Below, piece after piece: positions 50,705 through 59,703 of a DNA stretch of 64,000 nt. The translations under genes and the position numbers were made by a program. Positions within the stretch are counted from its first letter, which is position 1; each line of letters opens with the position of its first letter. Where the stretch lies: NCBI RefSeq assembly GCF_020567375.1, contig NZ_JAJBZM010000002.1, positions 393,036 through 457,035 of the forward strand. Reading direction: 5' to 3'. The notes below the pieces were generated by a model that made no database searches, was not told the DNA's origin, and saw only the letters and a program-made list of their open reading frames with translations. The DNA comes from Janibacter melonis (GTDB lineage: Bacteria; Actinomycetota; Actinomycetes; Actinomycetales; Dermatophilaceae).

Positions 50705-51960
50705 AGCCGCTCGACCCGCTCGCCGTCGGTGGCGACACCGCGCGTGTCGAAGAAGCGCTTGGCCTTGGCCGCGAGGGCGTCGACGTCGTAGCCCTTGTGG
50801 TTCTGCACGAGGATCGTCAGGTCGGCGTCGCCGACGGCCGCGTCGAGGTCCGTGACCCGCTCGGCGTCCGGCACCGCGCGCCACTGCTCGACCTTGTCGT
50901 CGTGGTAGCGCACGGTGGCGCCCTTCGCGACGAGCTGCTGGGCCAGGGGCACGGCGGGCGACTCGCGCTGGTCGGCGATGTCGGGCTTGTAGGTCACGCC
51001 GAGGAGCAGGACCGAGGAGCCGCGCAGCGACTTGCTGTCCTCGTTGAGGATGTTCTGCGCACGCTGCACGACGTAGGCCGGCATCGTCGAGTTGATCTCC
51101 TGGGCCAGCTCGACGAAGCGGAAGGGGTAGCCCAGCTTCGCGCGGACGTTGTAGGAGAGGTAGTTCGGGTCGATCGGGATGCAGTGACCGCCGACGCCCG
51201 GGCCGGGGTAGAAGGCCTGGAAGCCGAAGGGCTTGGTCTTCGCCGCGTCGATGACGTCCCACAGGTCGATGCCGAGGTCGTGGCAGAAGCGCGCCATCTC
51301 GTTGACGAGGGCGATGTTGATGTGGCGGTAGGTGTTCTCGAGCAGCTTGGCCGTCTCGGCCTCGCGGGTGCCCTTCGCGCGCACGACGGTGTCGACGAAC
51401 TGGCCGTAGAAGGCCTCGGCGGCGTCGCCGCAGGCAGGGGTGTGGCCGCCGACGACCTTCGGGGTGTTCTTCGCGCCGAAGGTCTCGTTGCCCGGGTCGA
51501 TGCGCTCGGGCGAGAAGGCGAGGTGGAAGTCGGTGCCAGCGGTCAGGCCCTTGGCCTCGAGGACGGGGCGGACGACCTCGTCGGTCGTGCCCGGGTAGGT
51601 CGTCGACTCGAGGATGACCGTCTGGCCCGTGGTGAGGTGCTCGGCGATCGTCGCGACGGCGGCGTTGACGGGGCCGAGGTCGGGGCCGCCGTCCTCGGCG
51701 AGCGGGGTGGGCACGCAGATGACGAGGGTCTTGACCTCGCCGAGCTTGCTCGCGTCGGTCGTGGCCTCGAAGCCCGCGCCGATCATCTCGGAGATGTGGT
51801 CGTCGGTGAGGTCGTCGACGTGGGACGTCCCGGCGTTCAGGGCGTCGACCACGCCCTGGTTGACGTCAAAGCCGAGGACCCTGAGGCCGACACGCGAGGC
51901 CTCCTGCGCCAGGGGCAGGCCGACATAGCCCAGCCCGATGATCGCGACGTCGAATGCCAC
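50701..51960 (-). CDS. Nucleotide-sugar dehydrogenase (WecC/WbpA type)
   Basis: 419-residue UDP-sugar dehydrogenase oxidising C6 of a UDP-hexose to a uronic acid with two NAD+. Seen: Rossmann GLGYVGLPLAQEAS, VICVPTPL, SPERIDPGN, AKLLENTYRHINIALVNEMA, the catalytic Cys in PGPGVGGHCIPIDPNYLSY, and VLLLGVTYKPDIADQRESPA in the C-terminal domain. It fits UDP-GlcNAc or UDP-ManNAc dehydrogenases better than UDP-glucose types; wecB at 56338 supports UDP-ManNAcA. GTG 51960 has AAGGA 7 nt upstream. First gene of the exporter operon. Confidence 0.9.
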   Translation of the reverse strand: MAFDVAIIGLGYVGLPLAQEASRVGLRVLGFDVNQGVVDALNAGTSHVDDLTDDHISEMIGAGFEATTDASKLGEVKTLVICVPTPLAEDGGPDLGPVNAAVATIAEHLTTGQTVILESTTYPGTTDEVVRPVLEAKGLTAGTDFHLAFSPERIDPGNETFGAKNTPKVVGGHTPACGDAAEAFYGQFVDTVVRAKGTREAETAKLLENTYRHINIALVNEMARFCHDLGIDLWDVIDAAKTKPFGFQAFYPGPGVGGHCIPIDPNYLSYNVRAKLGYPFRFVELAQEINSTMPAYVVQRAQNILNEDSKSLRGSSVLLLGVTYKPDIADQRESPAVPLAQQLVAKGATVRYHDDKVEQWRAVPDAERVTDLDAAVGDADLTILVQNHKGYDVDALAAKAKRFFDTRGVATDGERVERL

Positions 51961-52092
51961 AGTCGTTTCCTTCGTCAGTGCGGACCCGACCGGTGCCGGG
52001 ACGTGCAGGTGCGCCCCCGGCGGCGCCAGGGGCGCGTCGAGCATACCCGCCAGCCCGCTCCCGCCCCGCACGCCGCGTCTAGCATGACCGCC

Positions 52093-53496
52093 ATGCCGCA
52101 CCCCCTGCCCGTCCTGCTCGTCACGAGCAACGGCGTGGGCATGGGGCACCTCACCCGGCAGCTCGCCGTCGCGGCCAGCGCGCCCGCCGAGCTCGACCCG
52201 GTCCTCATGTCCCTGTCCGGTGCGCTGCCGACCGTCGCGTCGGCCGTGGCCCGGGGCGCCCTGCCCGAGCTCGCCGGACTGCGCACGGAGTACTGCCCGA
52301 GCCGGCGCAGCGGGTGGCTGCCCCGGCGCGGCCCGGCCGCCGCGCTGCGGCGGCGCTACCCGCCCTACCAGTGGGAGCCGTACTTCCGCGACCGGCTGCG
52401 GGCGCTCGTCGCCGAGACCGGGGCACGCCTCGTCCTCTTCGACGGGGTCGTGCCGTACCGCGGGCTGCGCGAGGCGCGCGAGGCCCTGCCGGGGACCCCC
52501 TTCGTGTGGATGCGGCGCGGGATGTGGCGCGCCGGGGTCGGCGCCGACTGGCTGACGCACGCCGCGGTCTTCGACCACGTCCTCGAGCCCGGTGACGTCG
52601 CGGCCGCCCGCGACCGAGGGCTCACCCATGAGCGCGACGACGCCCAGCGGATCGCCCCCATCTCGATCGCCTCGGCGCTGCACCTGCACGACCGCGCGCA
52701 GGCGCGCGAGGCCCTCGGGCTCGACCTGGACCGGCCCGCGCTGCTGCTCACGCCCGGCACCGGGGCGCTGGAGGACGTCGCCTCACCGGTCCGGGCGGCC
52801 CTGGCGACCGTGCGGCGCGAGCAGCCGGACTGGCAGGTCGCCGTGACGAGCCCGGCGCTGGCGCGTCACGGCCTCGGCGACGAGGCCGACGTCGTGCTCC
52901 TGCGCGACACCTACCCCCTCGCCCGCTCGCTCGCGGCCTTCGACGCCGCGGTGAGCGCGGCCGGCTACAACTCCGTCCACGAGCTGCTCGGCGCCCGGGT
53001 GCCGACCCTCCTCGTGCCGGGTCTGGCGCTCGGTGCCGACGACCAGCTCGGTCGCGCCGCGGGGGCCGCGGACCTCGGTGCGGCCCTCGTCGCCCGTCCG
53101 GACGACCCGACCGCGCTCGAAGGGGGAGTGACCCGCCTCCTGCGGGCGGCCACTCGTGAGGACCTCGCCGCGGCGTGCGCCGCCCTGCCGGCCCCGACCG
53201 GCGCGGCCGAGGCCGCGCAGGCGCTCGGCGCGCTGGCGGCCGGCGCTCCCGCCCCGGCCGGGCTCGGCGACGGCGAGGGCCTCGGCCCGCCGCGCTGGCG
53301 CTCGGCGCTGCCCGACCTGCGCACCCCGGTGAGCGTCGACGGGGCGCGTCAGCGCCGCGACGCGCCGACGCTCCACCTCACCCAGGACCTGCCCGACCGG
53401 CTCGGCGACGAGCCCGTCGAGCACCTCGTCGCGGGGTCCTCGCCGCAGTACCGGCGGGCGCGCGCCCGGGTCGCCCGCTGGGTCTACCGCTCCTGA
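52093..53496 (+). CDS. MurG-like GT-B glycosyltransferase
   Basis: 467 residues. Seen: N-terminal VLLVTSNGVGMGHLTRQLAVA, the Gly-rich MurG/GT28-like first loop with GMGHLTR, RYPPYQWEPYFRDRLRALV, and a C-terminal donor domain with AFDAAVSAAGYNSVHELLGARVPTLLVPGLALGADDQ, like the GT28 acceptor/donor block. A ~90-residue charged tail follows. ATG 52093 lies 7 nt after TAGCAT (52080-52085), so the upstream ATG 52084 is inside the hexamer and not used. Acceptor unknown. Divergent from the exporter operon. Confidence 0.82.
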   Translation: MPHPLPVLLVTSNGVGMGHLTRQLAVAASAPAELDPVLMSLSGALPTVASAVARGALPELAGLRTEYCPSRRSGWLPRRGPAAALRRRYPPYQWEPYFRDRLRALVAETGARLVLFDGVVPYRGLREAREALPGTPFVWMRRGMWRAGVGADWLTHAAVFDHVLEPGDVAAARDRGLTHERDDAQRIAPISIASALHLHDRAQAREALGLDLDRPALLLTPGTGALEDVASPVRAALATVRREQPDWQVAVTSPALARHGLGDEADVVLLRDTYPLARSLAAFDAAVSAAGYNSVHELLGARVPTLLVPGLALGADDQLGRAAGAADLGAALVARPDDPTALEGGVTRLLRAATREDLAAACAALPAPTGAAEAAQALGALAAGAPAPAGLGDGEGLGPPRWRSALPDLRTPVSVDGARQRRDAPTLHLTQDLPDRLGDEPVEHLVAGSSPQYRRARARVARWVYRS

Positions 53497-54041
53497 GAGC
53501 GCCGGTCCCTGCGCCGGGAGAGACCTCGGCGCACGCCGCCGAGCACCTGCCGGGCGCGGGTCCTCGCCCGGCGCGCGGGGGAGTGCGCCCGGCGCACCGC
53601 CGCCTGCCACTGCGGCGTCGCCGCCCCATGGGCCCGCACGCCGACCGCCTCTCCGTCGACCCAGTGCCGCCAGGCGCCGGTCGTGAGGTCGGCGACGTCG
53701 GTGACCGAGGCGTCGGGGTCGAGGCCCAGCACCTGCGCGAGACGCGCGTCGAGGTCGTCGCCGGCCGCGAGGAGCTGCTCGACGGGGACGGCGACGAGCG
53801 CGGCGGCGAGCAGCTCGCGGTCGAGGGCGACGCAGCGCGCCGGTGCGCACGCGACCCGCACGACGCGGCGGCCCGGTCGGGAGAGCTCGGCGAGCAGGCG
53901 CTGCGCCGCACCGTCGGCGAGGTCGACGCCGTCGTGCACGAGGACCGCGGCGACGTCCGGGTCCGTGGCGGCAGCCCTCAGGGGTGCGGCGTCCTGCGGC
54001 CCGGAGACCACGCGCAGCGACGACGTGCTCGTCCGGCTCAT
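53484..54041 (-). CDS. Hypothetical protein of the polysaccharide locus
   Basis: 185 residues. The first part (LRVVSGPQDAAPLRAAATDPDVAAVLVHDGVDLADG) resembles the nucleotide-sugar-binding start of a GT2-like fold, including a DGVDLADG acidic patch. The expected catalytic segments are absent, and the C-terminus is strongly Arg-rich. It may be a reduced glycosyltransferase-like protein, but no family is recognised. ATG 54041 lies 7 nt after TACCCT (minus strand). Its end overlaps the convergent glycosyltransferase by 13 bp. Confidence 0.6.
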   Translation of the reverse strand: MSRTSTSSLRVVSGPQDAAPLRAAATDPDVAAVLVHDGVDLADGAAQRLLAELSRPGRRVVRVACAPARCVALDRELLAAALVAVPVEQLLAAGDDLDARLAQVLGLDPDASVTDVADLTTGAWRHWVDGEAVGVRAHGAATPQWQAAVRRAHSPARRARTRARQVLGGVRRGLSRRRDRRSQER

Positions 54042-54145
54042 ACGGCGCAGGGTAGCGGCGGCACCGCACCGGCCGGGGGCCTGCACGGTAGCCTCGCTGC
54101 CGCCGAGCCGGGCGTGGGTCCCGGGGCGCAGGGGAGGGTGCAGCG

Positions 54146-55120
54146 ATGAGCGACGAGCTCGCGTCGACGCAGAAGAAGGCGCAGTACCACGCGGCGCGCT
54201 CGAAGGCCCGGGCCGCGCGCATCGCCGAGCTCGAGGAGCAGCTCGAGCAGGCCCGTGCGGCGCTCCCGGTGACCGACCGGGTGCCCCCGGTCTACGGCGC
54301 GACGCGCTACAGCGTCTTCGTCCCCGGCAGCCTGGAGTGGCAGCTGTCGTCGACGGGCGAGGACGAGCAGGCCTACCGGGAGCGGCTGTGGTCGGCCGAG
54401 CGGATGGGCCCGCGCCAGCAGGTCTTCCTCGAGTGGGCGACGCCGATCTACCAGGGCTTCCACGACGCGTACGGGTACCGCCATGTCGTGCAGTACAGCG
54501 CCGAGATGCCGGCGCGGTGGCGCGACGCCCTGCTCGACGCCGCGGCGACCTACCCCGTGCTGCTGCCCGTGCCCTCGCACCGCTGGCAGGACCGGGTCGG
54601 GGCGATCCGCGAGGACCTGCGCGCCCGCGACGCCGGGCCCGGCCCGGTGGCCTGGCTGCGCGTCGACGACGACGACCTGCTCGCGACGACCTTCCTCGAC
54701 CGGCTGGTCCCGCTGGTGACGGCCGCCCACGACGGGTGGTCGGTCTCCTTCGGCAAGGGTCTGACGGCCGAGTACGAGGACGGTCGGCTCCACCGCTTCG
54801 GGCTGACCAACCGCACGATGGCCTCGATGGGGCAGACCTTCGTCGGCACGGTCGACCGCTCCGGCAGCCCGACCTTCCCCCCGCTCGTCAGCCACGTGCG
54901 CGCGCACCGCGAGATGCCCGTGGCCGTCGACTCCCGCGAGGTCGCCTACCTGCGCCTGCTCCACGACCAGCAGGACCGCGAGCTGTCGGTCGAGGCGGTC
55001 GAGAACCCCACCGACATGTATGAGGTCGAGGACCTCGCCGGTGATCTCGCCCGTCTCTTCCCCACCGTCGTCGCGCACAGCGAGCTGCCGACGCAGTCGC
55101 TGACGGTCGAGCGCCGATGA
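54146..55120 (+). CDS. Putative rhamnosyltransferase-like glycosyltransferase
   Basis: 324 residues. An N-terminal coiled-coil-like stretch (RIAELEEQLEQARAAL, about 28-45) precedes a GT-A-type domain with TRYSVFVPGSLEWQL, an acidic DxD-like cluster WLRVDDDDLLATTFLDRLV (about 172-190), and VSFGKGLTAEYEDG. It resembles the family described as putative rhamnosyl transferases; assignment is by eye. Its stop overlaps the ATG of the GT2 gene (ATGA), so they are coupled. The coiled coil could mediate complex formation. Confidence 0.72.
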   Translation: MSDELASTQKKAQYHAARSKARAARIAELEEQLEQARAALPVTDRVPPVYGATRYSVFVPGSLEWQLSSTGEDEQAYRERLWSAERMGPRQQVFLEWATPIYQGFHDAYGYRHVVQYSAEMPARWRDALLDAAATYPVLLPVPSHRWQDRVGAIREDLRARDAGPGPVAWLRVDDDDLLATTFLDRLVPLVTAAHDGWSVSFGKGLTAEYEDGRLHRFGLTNRTMASMGQTFVGTVDRSGSPTFPPLVSHVRAHREMPVAVDSREVAYLRLLHDQQDRELSVEAVENPTDMYEVEDLAGDLARLFPTVVAHSELPTQSLTVERR

Positions 55121-56274
55121 GCGATTCGGTGCTCGAGCCGGGGGACACGCCGGTCGGGCGGGTCCCCGGGGCCGGCGTGGAGCGCCGCGCCCGCCTCGGG
55201 CTGTCGCGCGAGGGCTGGGTGCTGCGCCGCCCCCGTCGCCCCCCGCGCCGCGGACGGTGGGCCGACGGGCCGGCCGCGCTCGCGGCCCGGGTGGGTGAGC
55301 TCGACGACGTCCACCGGCTCGAGGTGCGGGCGTGCGACGACCCGGGGGACAGGGTGGCCGCCGCCGACGTCGAGACGGTGGTCGCCCCCTTCGCCCGACG
55401 GGCCGTGGCCCGCGGGACCCTCGTCCTGGCCGACCTGCCCGACGCGCTCGGCGGGGCCGTGCCCGTCGCGCTGCGCGGGGTGGCCGGTGCACCCGGCGAC
55501 CTCGCCCACGACCTCGCCTCCGTCGGGCAACGACGGGGCGTCCTCGCCGCCGCCCTGCCCGCGGACCTGCCGACCGTCACCGCCGTCGTCGCCACCCGGC
55601 GCCCTCAGCTGCTGGGCCGGGTGGCCGCGATGCTCGCCGCGCAGACCTACGGGCCGCTCGACGTCGTCGTCGTCGTCCACGGCGGCGACCCCGACGCCCT
55701 CCCCCCGGTCGACGTGCCCGGACGGCAGGTGCGGGTCGTCGCCGCGCCCGCCGAGGCGAGCCTCGGGCGGGCGCTGCAGGTCGGCTGCGACGCCGCCGAG
55801 GGCGAGCTCGTGACGAAGTTCGACGACGACGACCACTACGGGCCCGACCACGTCCTCGACCTCGTCCTCGCCCATCGCGTCTCCGGCGCGACGCTCGTCG
55901 GCAAGAGCACGACGATCGTCCACCTCGAGGACCTCGACGTCACCGTCCGGCGGGTCTTCGGGACGCCGGAGTCCTACGTGCACCGCGTCGCCGGGGGCAC
56001 GATCCTGCTCTCCCGGGCCGACCTCGCCGAGGTGGGCGGGTGGTCCGACGTGCCGCGGGCCGTCGACAGCGCCCTCATCCGCAGCGTGCGCTCGGCGGGC
56101 GGGCGGGTCTACCGGCCCCACGACCTCGGTTACGTCTACGTGCGCCACCGCCGGCCCGAGGGCTCGGCCGAGGGGCACACGTGGGCGGCCGACGCCGGGC
56201 ACTTCCTCGTGAGCGCGCGCGAGCAGTGGCTCGGCCTCCTGCGCCGCCCGGAGCTGGGCACGACCGCGACCTGA
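55117..56274 (+). CDS. GT2-family glycosyltransferase
   Basis: 385 residues. A ~150-residue N-terminal region of unknown function precedes a GT-A domain: TVTAVVATRRPQLLGRVAAMLAAQTYGPLDVVVVVHGG, catalytic-type cluster TKFDDDDHYGPDHVLD (DxD), RVAGGTILLSRADLAEVGGW, and a late RPHDLGYVYVRH block. The gene at 61887 has the same blocks in the same order (KMDDDNIYGPGYL, IQGGSMLF, DIPRAVDSDIL), so the two are paralogues. Start ATG overlaps the previous stop. Confidence 0.85.
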   Translation: MSDSVLEPGDTPVGRVPGAGVERRARLGLSREGWVLRRPRRPPRRGRWADGPAALAARVGELDDVHRLEVRACDDPGDRVAAADVETVVAPFARRAVARGTLVLADLPDALGGAVPVALRGVAGAPGDLAHDLASVGQRRGVLAAALPADLPTVTAVVATRRPQLLGRVAAMLAAQTYGPLDVVVVVHGGDPDALPPVDVPGRQVRVVAAPAEASLGRALQVGCDAAEGELVTKFDDDDHYGPDHVLDLVLAHRVSGATLVGKSTTIVHLEDLDVTVRRVFGTPESYVHRVAGGTILLSRADLAEVGGWSDVPRAVDSALIRSVRSAGGRVYRPHDLGYVYVRHRRPEGSAEGHTWAADAGHFLVSAREQWLGLLRRPELGTTAT

Positions 56275-56337
56275 ACGGCCCACGGTGGGCGCCGTGACAA
56301 ACTGGAGCGTCATCATCACCGAGGCAGAAGGGCTCTC

Positions 56338-57429
56338 ATGGCTCCGCTTGTCGTGCACGTCACCGGCGCGCGCCCCAACTTCCCCAAGGCCGCTCCGGTC
56401 CTCAAGGCGCTCTCCGCCTACCCCGTCGAGCAGCTCCTGGTCCACACGGGTCAGCACTACGACGACAAGATGTCCGACGTCTTCTTCCGTCAGCTCGGCA
56501 TCCCGAAGCCGGACGTCAACCTCGGCGTCGGCTCCGGTGCGCACGGCGCGCAGACGGCCAAGGTCATGGAGGCCCTCGAGGAGCTCTTCACGCAGCGCCG
56601 CCCCGACCTCGTCGTCGTCTACGGCGACGTCAACTCCACGGTGGCCGCCGCGCTCGTCGCCTCGAAGATGGGCATCACCTTCGCCCACGTCGAGGCCGGG
56701 CTGCGCTCCTTCGACATGACGATGCCCGAGGAGATCAACCGCCTCGTCACCGACAAGCTCTCCGACCTGCTGCTCACGACGAGCACCGACGCGATCGCGC
56801 ACCTCGGCAACGAGGGCACGGCGCCGGAGAAGATCCACTTCGTCGGCAACCCGATGATCGACACGCTGCTCACGCACCGCGAGCGCTTCGACGCCGAGGC
56901 GGTGCGCGCCGATCTGGGCATCGAGGGCGACTACCTCGTCGCGACCCTTCACCGCCCGGGCAACGTCGACGACCCGGACGACGTCCGCGCGCTCGTCGCC
57001 GCGATGCACGCCGTGGCCGACCAGGCCCAGGTCGTCATCCCGCTGCACCCGCGCGGCCGCGCCCGTCTCGAGGAGGCCGGCTTCCTCGACCACCCGGGCA
57101 TGCGCGTCGTCGACCCGCTCGGCTACCTCGAGTTCATGGGGCTCGTGCGCGGCTCGGTCGGCGTCGTCACCGACTCGGGCGGTGTGCAGGAGGAGACGAC
57201 CATCCTCGGCGTCCCGTGCCTCACCCTTCGCCCCAACACCGAGCGCCCGGTGACGATCACCCACGGCACCAACCAGCTCGTCACCCGCGACACCCTCGCC
57301 GAGCGCGTCCGCGAGATCCTCGCGGCCGGCAAGCTCACGCAGTGGCCGACGCCGCCGCTCTGGGACGGCCACGCCGGCGAGCGCATCGCCGACGTGCTCG
57401 CCGGGTCCCTCGGAGTGACCCGGTCGTGA
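56338..57429 (+). CDS. wecB: UDP-GlcNAc 2-epimerase, non-hydrolysing
   Basis: 363-residue epimerase interconverting UDP-GlcNAc and UDP-ManNAc. Seen: VTGARPNFPKAAPVL, LVHTGQHYDDKMSDVFFRQLGI, VVVYGDVNSTVAAALVASK, HVEAGLRSFDMTMPEEINRLVTDKLSD, TLHRPGNVD, and VVTDSGGVQEETTILGVPCLTLRPNTERPVT. Family length. Together with the dehydrogenase at 50701 it could provide UDP-ManNAcA. GTGA overlap couples it to the acyltransferase gene that follows. Confidence 0.95.
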   Translation: MAPLVVHVTGARPNFPKAAPVLKALSAYPVEQLLVHTGQHYDDKMSDVFFRQLGIPKPDVNLGVGSGAHGAQTAKVMEALEELFTQRRPDLVVVYGDVNSTVAAALVASKMGITFAHVEAGLRSFDMTMPEEINRLVTDKLSDLLLTTSTDAIAHLGNEGTAPEKIHFVGNPMIDTLLTHRERFDAEAVRADLGIEGDYLVATLHRPGNVDDPDDVRALVAAMHAVADQAQVVIPLHPRGRARLEEAGFLDHPGMRVVDPLGYLEFMGLVRGSVGVVTDSGGVQEETTILGVPCLTLRPNTERPVTITHGTNQLVTRDTLAERVREILAAGKLTQWPTPPLWDGHAGERIADVLAGSLGVTRS

Positions 57430-59549
57430 GCGGGGCCCCCGGCGTCGCCGCCCCCGCCGCCGCGAGCGAGGGCCCCTCGGAGGCCAAGCCGGCGAAGAAG
57501 CCGCACCTGCGCGGAGACATCGAGGGCCTGCGGGCCGTCGCGGTCGGCACGGTGCTGCTCTTCCACATGGGCGTGCCGTGGGTCGACGGCGGCTTCGCCG
57601 GGGTCGACATCTTCTTCGTCATCTCCGGCTTCCTCATCACCTCGCTGCTGCTGCGCGAGGCGGGGCGCAGCGGGAGCATCTCGATCGTCGACTTCTACGC
57701 CCGCCGGGCGCGGCGGCTGCTGCCGGCCGCGAGCGTGGTGCTCCTCTTCACCGCGGTCGCCGGGTACCTGCTCATGCCGCCGGCCGGCCGGGGCGACCTC
57801 GGGACCGACGTCATCACGGCGACCCTCTACGTCATCAACTGGGGGCTGGCCTTCCGGGCGGTCGACTACCTCAACGAGGGCGCCGACGTCTCGCCGCTGC
57901 AGCACTACTGGTCGCTGTCGGTCGAGGAGCAGTACTACGTCTTCTGGCCGCTCATCATCCTCGTCGGGCTCGTCGTGGCCCGGCGTCTCGGCGTGCGCCC
58001 GATGCGGATGCTCTTCGGCGTCCTCGCCGTCGTGGCCGCCGCGTCGCTCGCGTACTCGGTCCTGCACACCGCGGCCGACCCCGCGACGGCGTACTTCTAC
58101 ACGACGACCCGCGTGTGGGAGCTCGCCATCGGCGCCCTCACCGCCTTCGCCGTCGACCGCCTGCGGCGCACGCTGTCGCACACGGTCGCGACGGTCATGG
58201 CCACCGTCGGGCTGCTGATGATCGCCTACGCGGCGCTCGTCTTCTCCAAGGGCACCCCGTGGCCCGGCTCGGCGGCGCTCGTGCCGACCGTGGGCACCGC
58301 CCTGATCATCGCGGCCGGCTGCGCCAGCCAGACGACGATCCCGGCGCGGCTGCTCAGCCTCAAGCCGATGACCTGGCTCGGCGGCCTGTCGTACTCGGTG
58401 TACCTGTGGCACTGGCCGCTCATCACCATCGCGGCGGCCCGGTGGCCCGACATCCGCATCCGGCACAAGATCGCGCTCGGCCTGCTCTCCGTCGTCCTCG
58501 CCTGGGTGACCAAGAAGCTCGTCGAGGACCCGATCCGCTTCAACAAGGGCATCTCGGCCCAGCCGCGCAAGGCGCTCACCATGGGCGGCGTGCTCATGAC
58601 GGTCTGCGTGCTCGCGGGCTTCGCCGTCATGCGCACGGTGCCCGACCTCGGGACGACGAAGGACGTCGAGGGCGCGACCGCGCTCGTCGCCGACACCTCG
58701 GCCTCGACGTGGGAGGTGCGCTCCGACCCCGAGTCGGTCTTCACCACCTCGGGCGAGCTCACGCCCAACCCTGCGGTCGCGACGAAGGACGTCCCGTCGT
58801 ACTACGACGACGACTGCCAGGTGCTCGCGGGCGACACCGCCGTCAAGACCTCGTGCACCTACGGCGACACGGGCTCGGACAAGGTCATGGCGCTCGTCGG
58901 CGACTCGAAGATGGGCCAGTGGTTCCCGGTCTTCGACGAGATCGCCAAGCGCGAGGGCATGCGGCTGGACCTGTACCTCAAGTCCGCGTGCGCCTTCGGC
59001 GAGGGCGCGAGCATCAAGGACGAGTGCGCGGAGTTCACCGGCAACGCCGTGACGGCGATGGGCGAGGGCGACCGCACGCCGGACGTCGTCGTCAGCTCGG
59101 CCGGCACGGACGACGCGAAGGCCGCCGACCTGGCAGCCCCGCTGAAGACGCTCCAGGACGGCGGTGCGAAGGTCGTCGTCCTCTCGGACAACATCCACCC
59201 CGGCTCCGAGGTCTACAACTGCGTGGCCGAGGCCGGTGACGGCGACTACGCGTCGTGCGGCTTCCCGCGCGAGGACACCGACGCGAGCCTGGGCCAGGCC
59301 GCCGACGAGCTCGGCGCGACCTTCGTGCCCGTCGACGAGTGGATCTGCCCCGAGGGCGTCACGGAGTGCCCGCCGGCCGTCGCCGGCACGCTCGTCTACC
59401 GCCAGGGCTCGCACGTCACCGCGACCTACGCCCGGACGATGACGCCGATCATCTGGCGTCAGCTCTCCGCGGCGAAGGTCACCTCCACCCCCGTCGCCGA
59501 CATCACCGTCGACGACATCCCCGCCCCCACCGGCTCCGCCAAGGGCTGA
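57426..59549 (+). CDS. OafA-like acyltransferase with C-terminal SGNH domain
   Basis: 707 residues. The N-terminal acyltransferase-3 domain (about ten helices) starts RGDIEGLRAVAVGTVLLFHMGVPWVDGGFAGVDIFFVISGFLITSLLLREA, and includes YWSLSVEEQYYVFWPL and a GLSYSVYLWHWPLI helix. The outer C-terminal ~250 residues form an SGNH-type domain with ALVGDSKMGQW. Its last block reads YRQGSHVTATYAR: where relatives usually have Asp-x-x-His, the Asp position is Gln, so the triad may be altered. It likely acetylates the exported polymer outside the cell. GTG 57426 overlaps the wecB stop. Confidence 0.88.
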   Translation: MSGAPGVAAPAAASEGPSEAKPAKKPHLRGDIEGLRAVAVGTVLLFHMGVPWVDGGFAGVDIFFVISGFLITSLLLREAGRSGSISIVDFYARRARRLLPAASVVLLFTAVAGYLLMPPAGRGDLGTDVITATLYVINWGLAFRAVDYLNEGADVSPLQHYWSLSVEEQYYVFWPLIILVGLVVARRLGVRPMRMLFGVLAVVAAASLAYSVLHTAADPATAYFYTTTRVWELAIGALTAFAVDRLRRTLSHTVATVMATVGLLMIAYAALVFSKGTPWPGSAALVPTVGTALIIAAGCASQTTIPARLLSLKPMTWLGGLSYSVYLWHWPLITIAAARWPDIRIRHKIALGLLSVVLAWVTKKLVEDPIRFNKGISAQPRKALTMGGVLMTVCVLAGFAVMRTVPDLGTTKDVEGATALVADTSASTWEVRSDPESVFTTSGELTPNPAVATKDVPSYYDDDCQVLAGDTAVKTSCTYGDTGSDKVMALVGDSKMGQWFPVFDEIAKREGMRLDLYLKSACAFGEGASIKDECAEFTGNAVTAMGEGDRTPDVVVSSAGTDDAKAADLAAPLKTLQDGGAKVVVLSDNIHPGSEVYNCVAEAGDGDYASCGFPREDTDASLGQAADELGATFVPVDEWICPEGVTECPPAVAGTLVYRQGSHVTATYARTMTPIIWRQLSAAKVTSTPVADITVDDIPAPTGSAKG

Positions 59550-59566
59550 GCGGGGGTCGAGCAGGG

Positions 59567-59596
59567 CGAAGGGGGAGCCGAGAGGCTCCCCCTTCG
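59567..59596 (+). terminator. Terminator of the wecB-acyltransferase operon
   Basis: Perfect 13-bp stem (59567-59579 with 59584-59596), GAGA loop, 18 bp after the stop. Its arms are CGAAGGGGGAGCC and the complement, again the recurrent motif. Confidence 0.82.
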
Positions 59597-59653
59597 TCAT
59601 GTCCGGCGGGCCGTCCGAGACCACCGGCGCCAAGCCCCCCCCCCGGGATCGAA

Positions 59654-59685
59654 GAAGGACCGTCACCTCGAGGTGACGGTCCTTC
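59654..59685. terminator. Second terminator, perfect 32-bp palindrome
   Basis: 16-bp arms without loop (59654-59669 with 59670-59685), 18 bp before the stop of the convergent glycosyltransferase gene. It probably ends minus-strand transcription and backs up the first hairpin. The inner arms differ from the P1-P3 palindrome scaffold. Confidence 0.8.
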
Positions 59686-59703
59686 GTCGAACCAGCGGCG
59701 AGA

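Noticed and set aside
53484-54041. Broken (pseudogene) glycosyltransferase
   Set aside because: It has its own -10 and start and an intact frame, with no frameshifted continuation in neighbouring frames. A short standalone protein is simpler.
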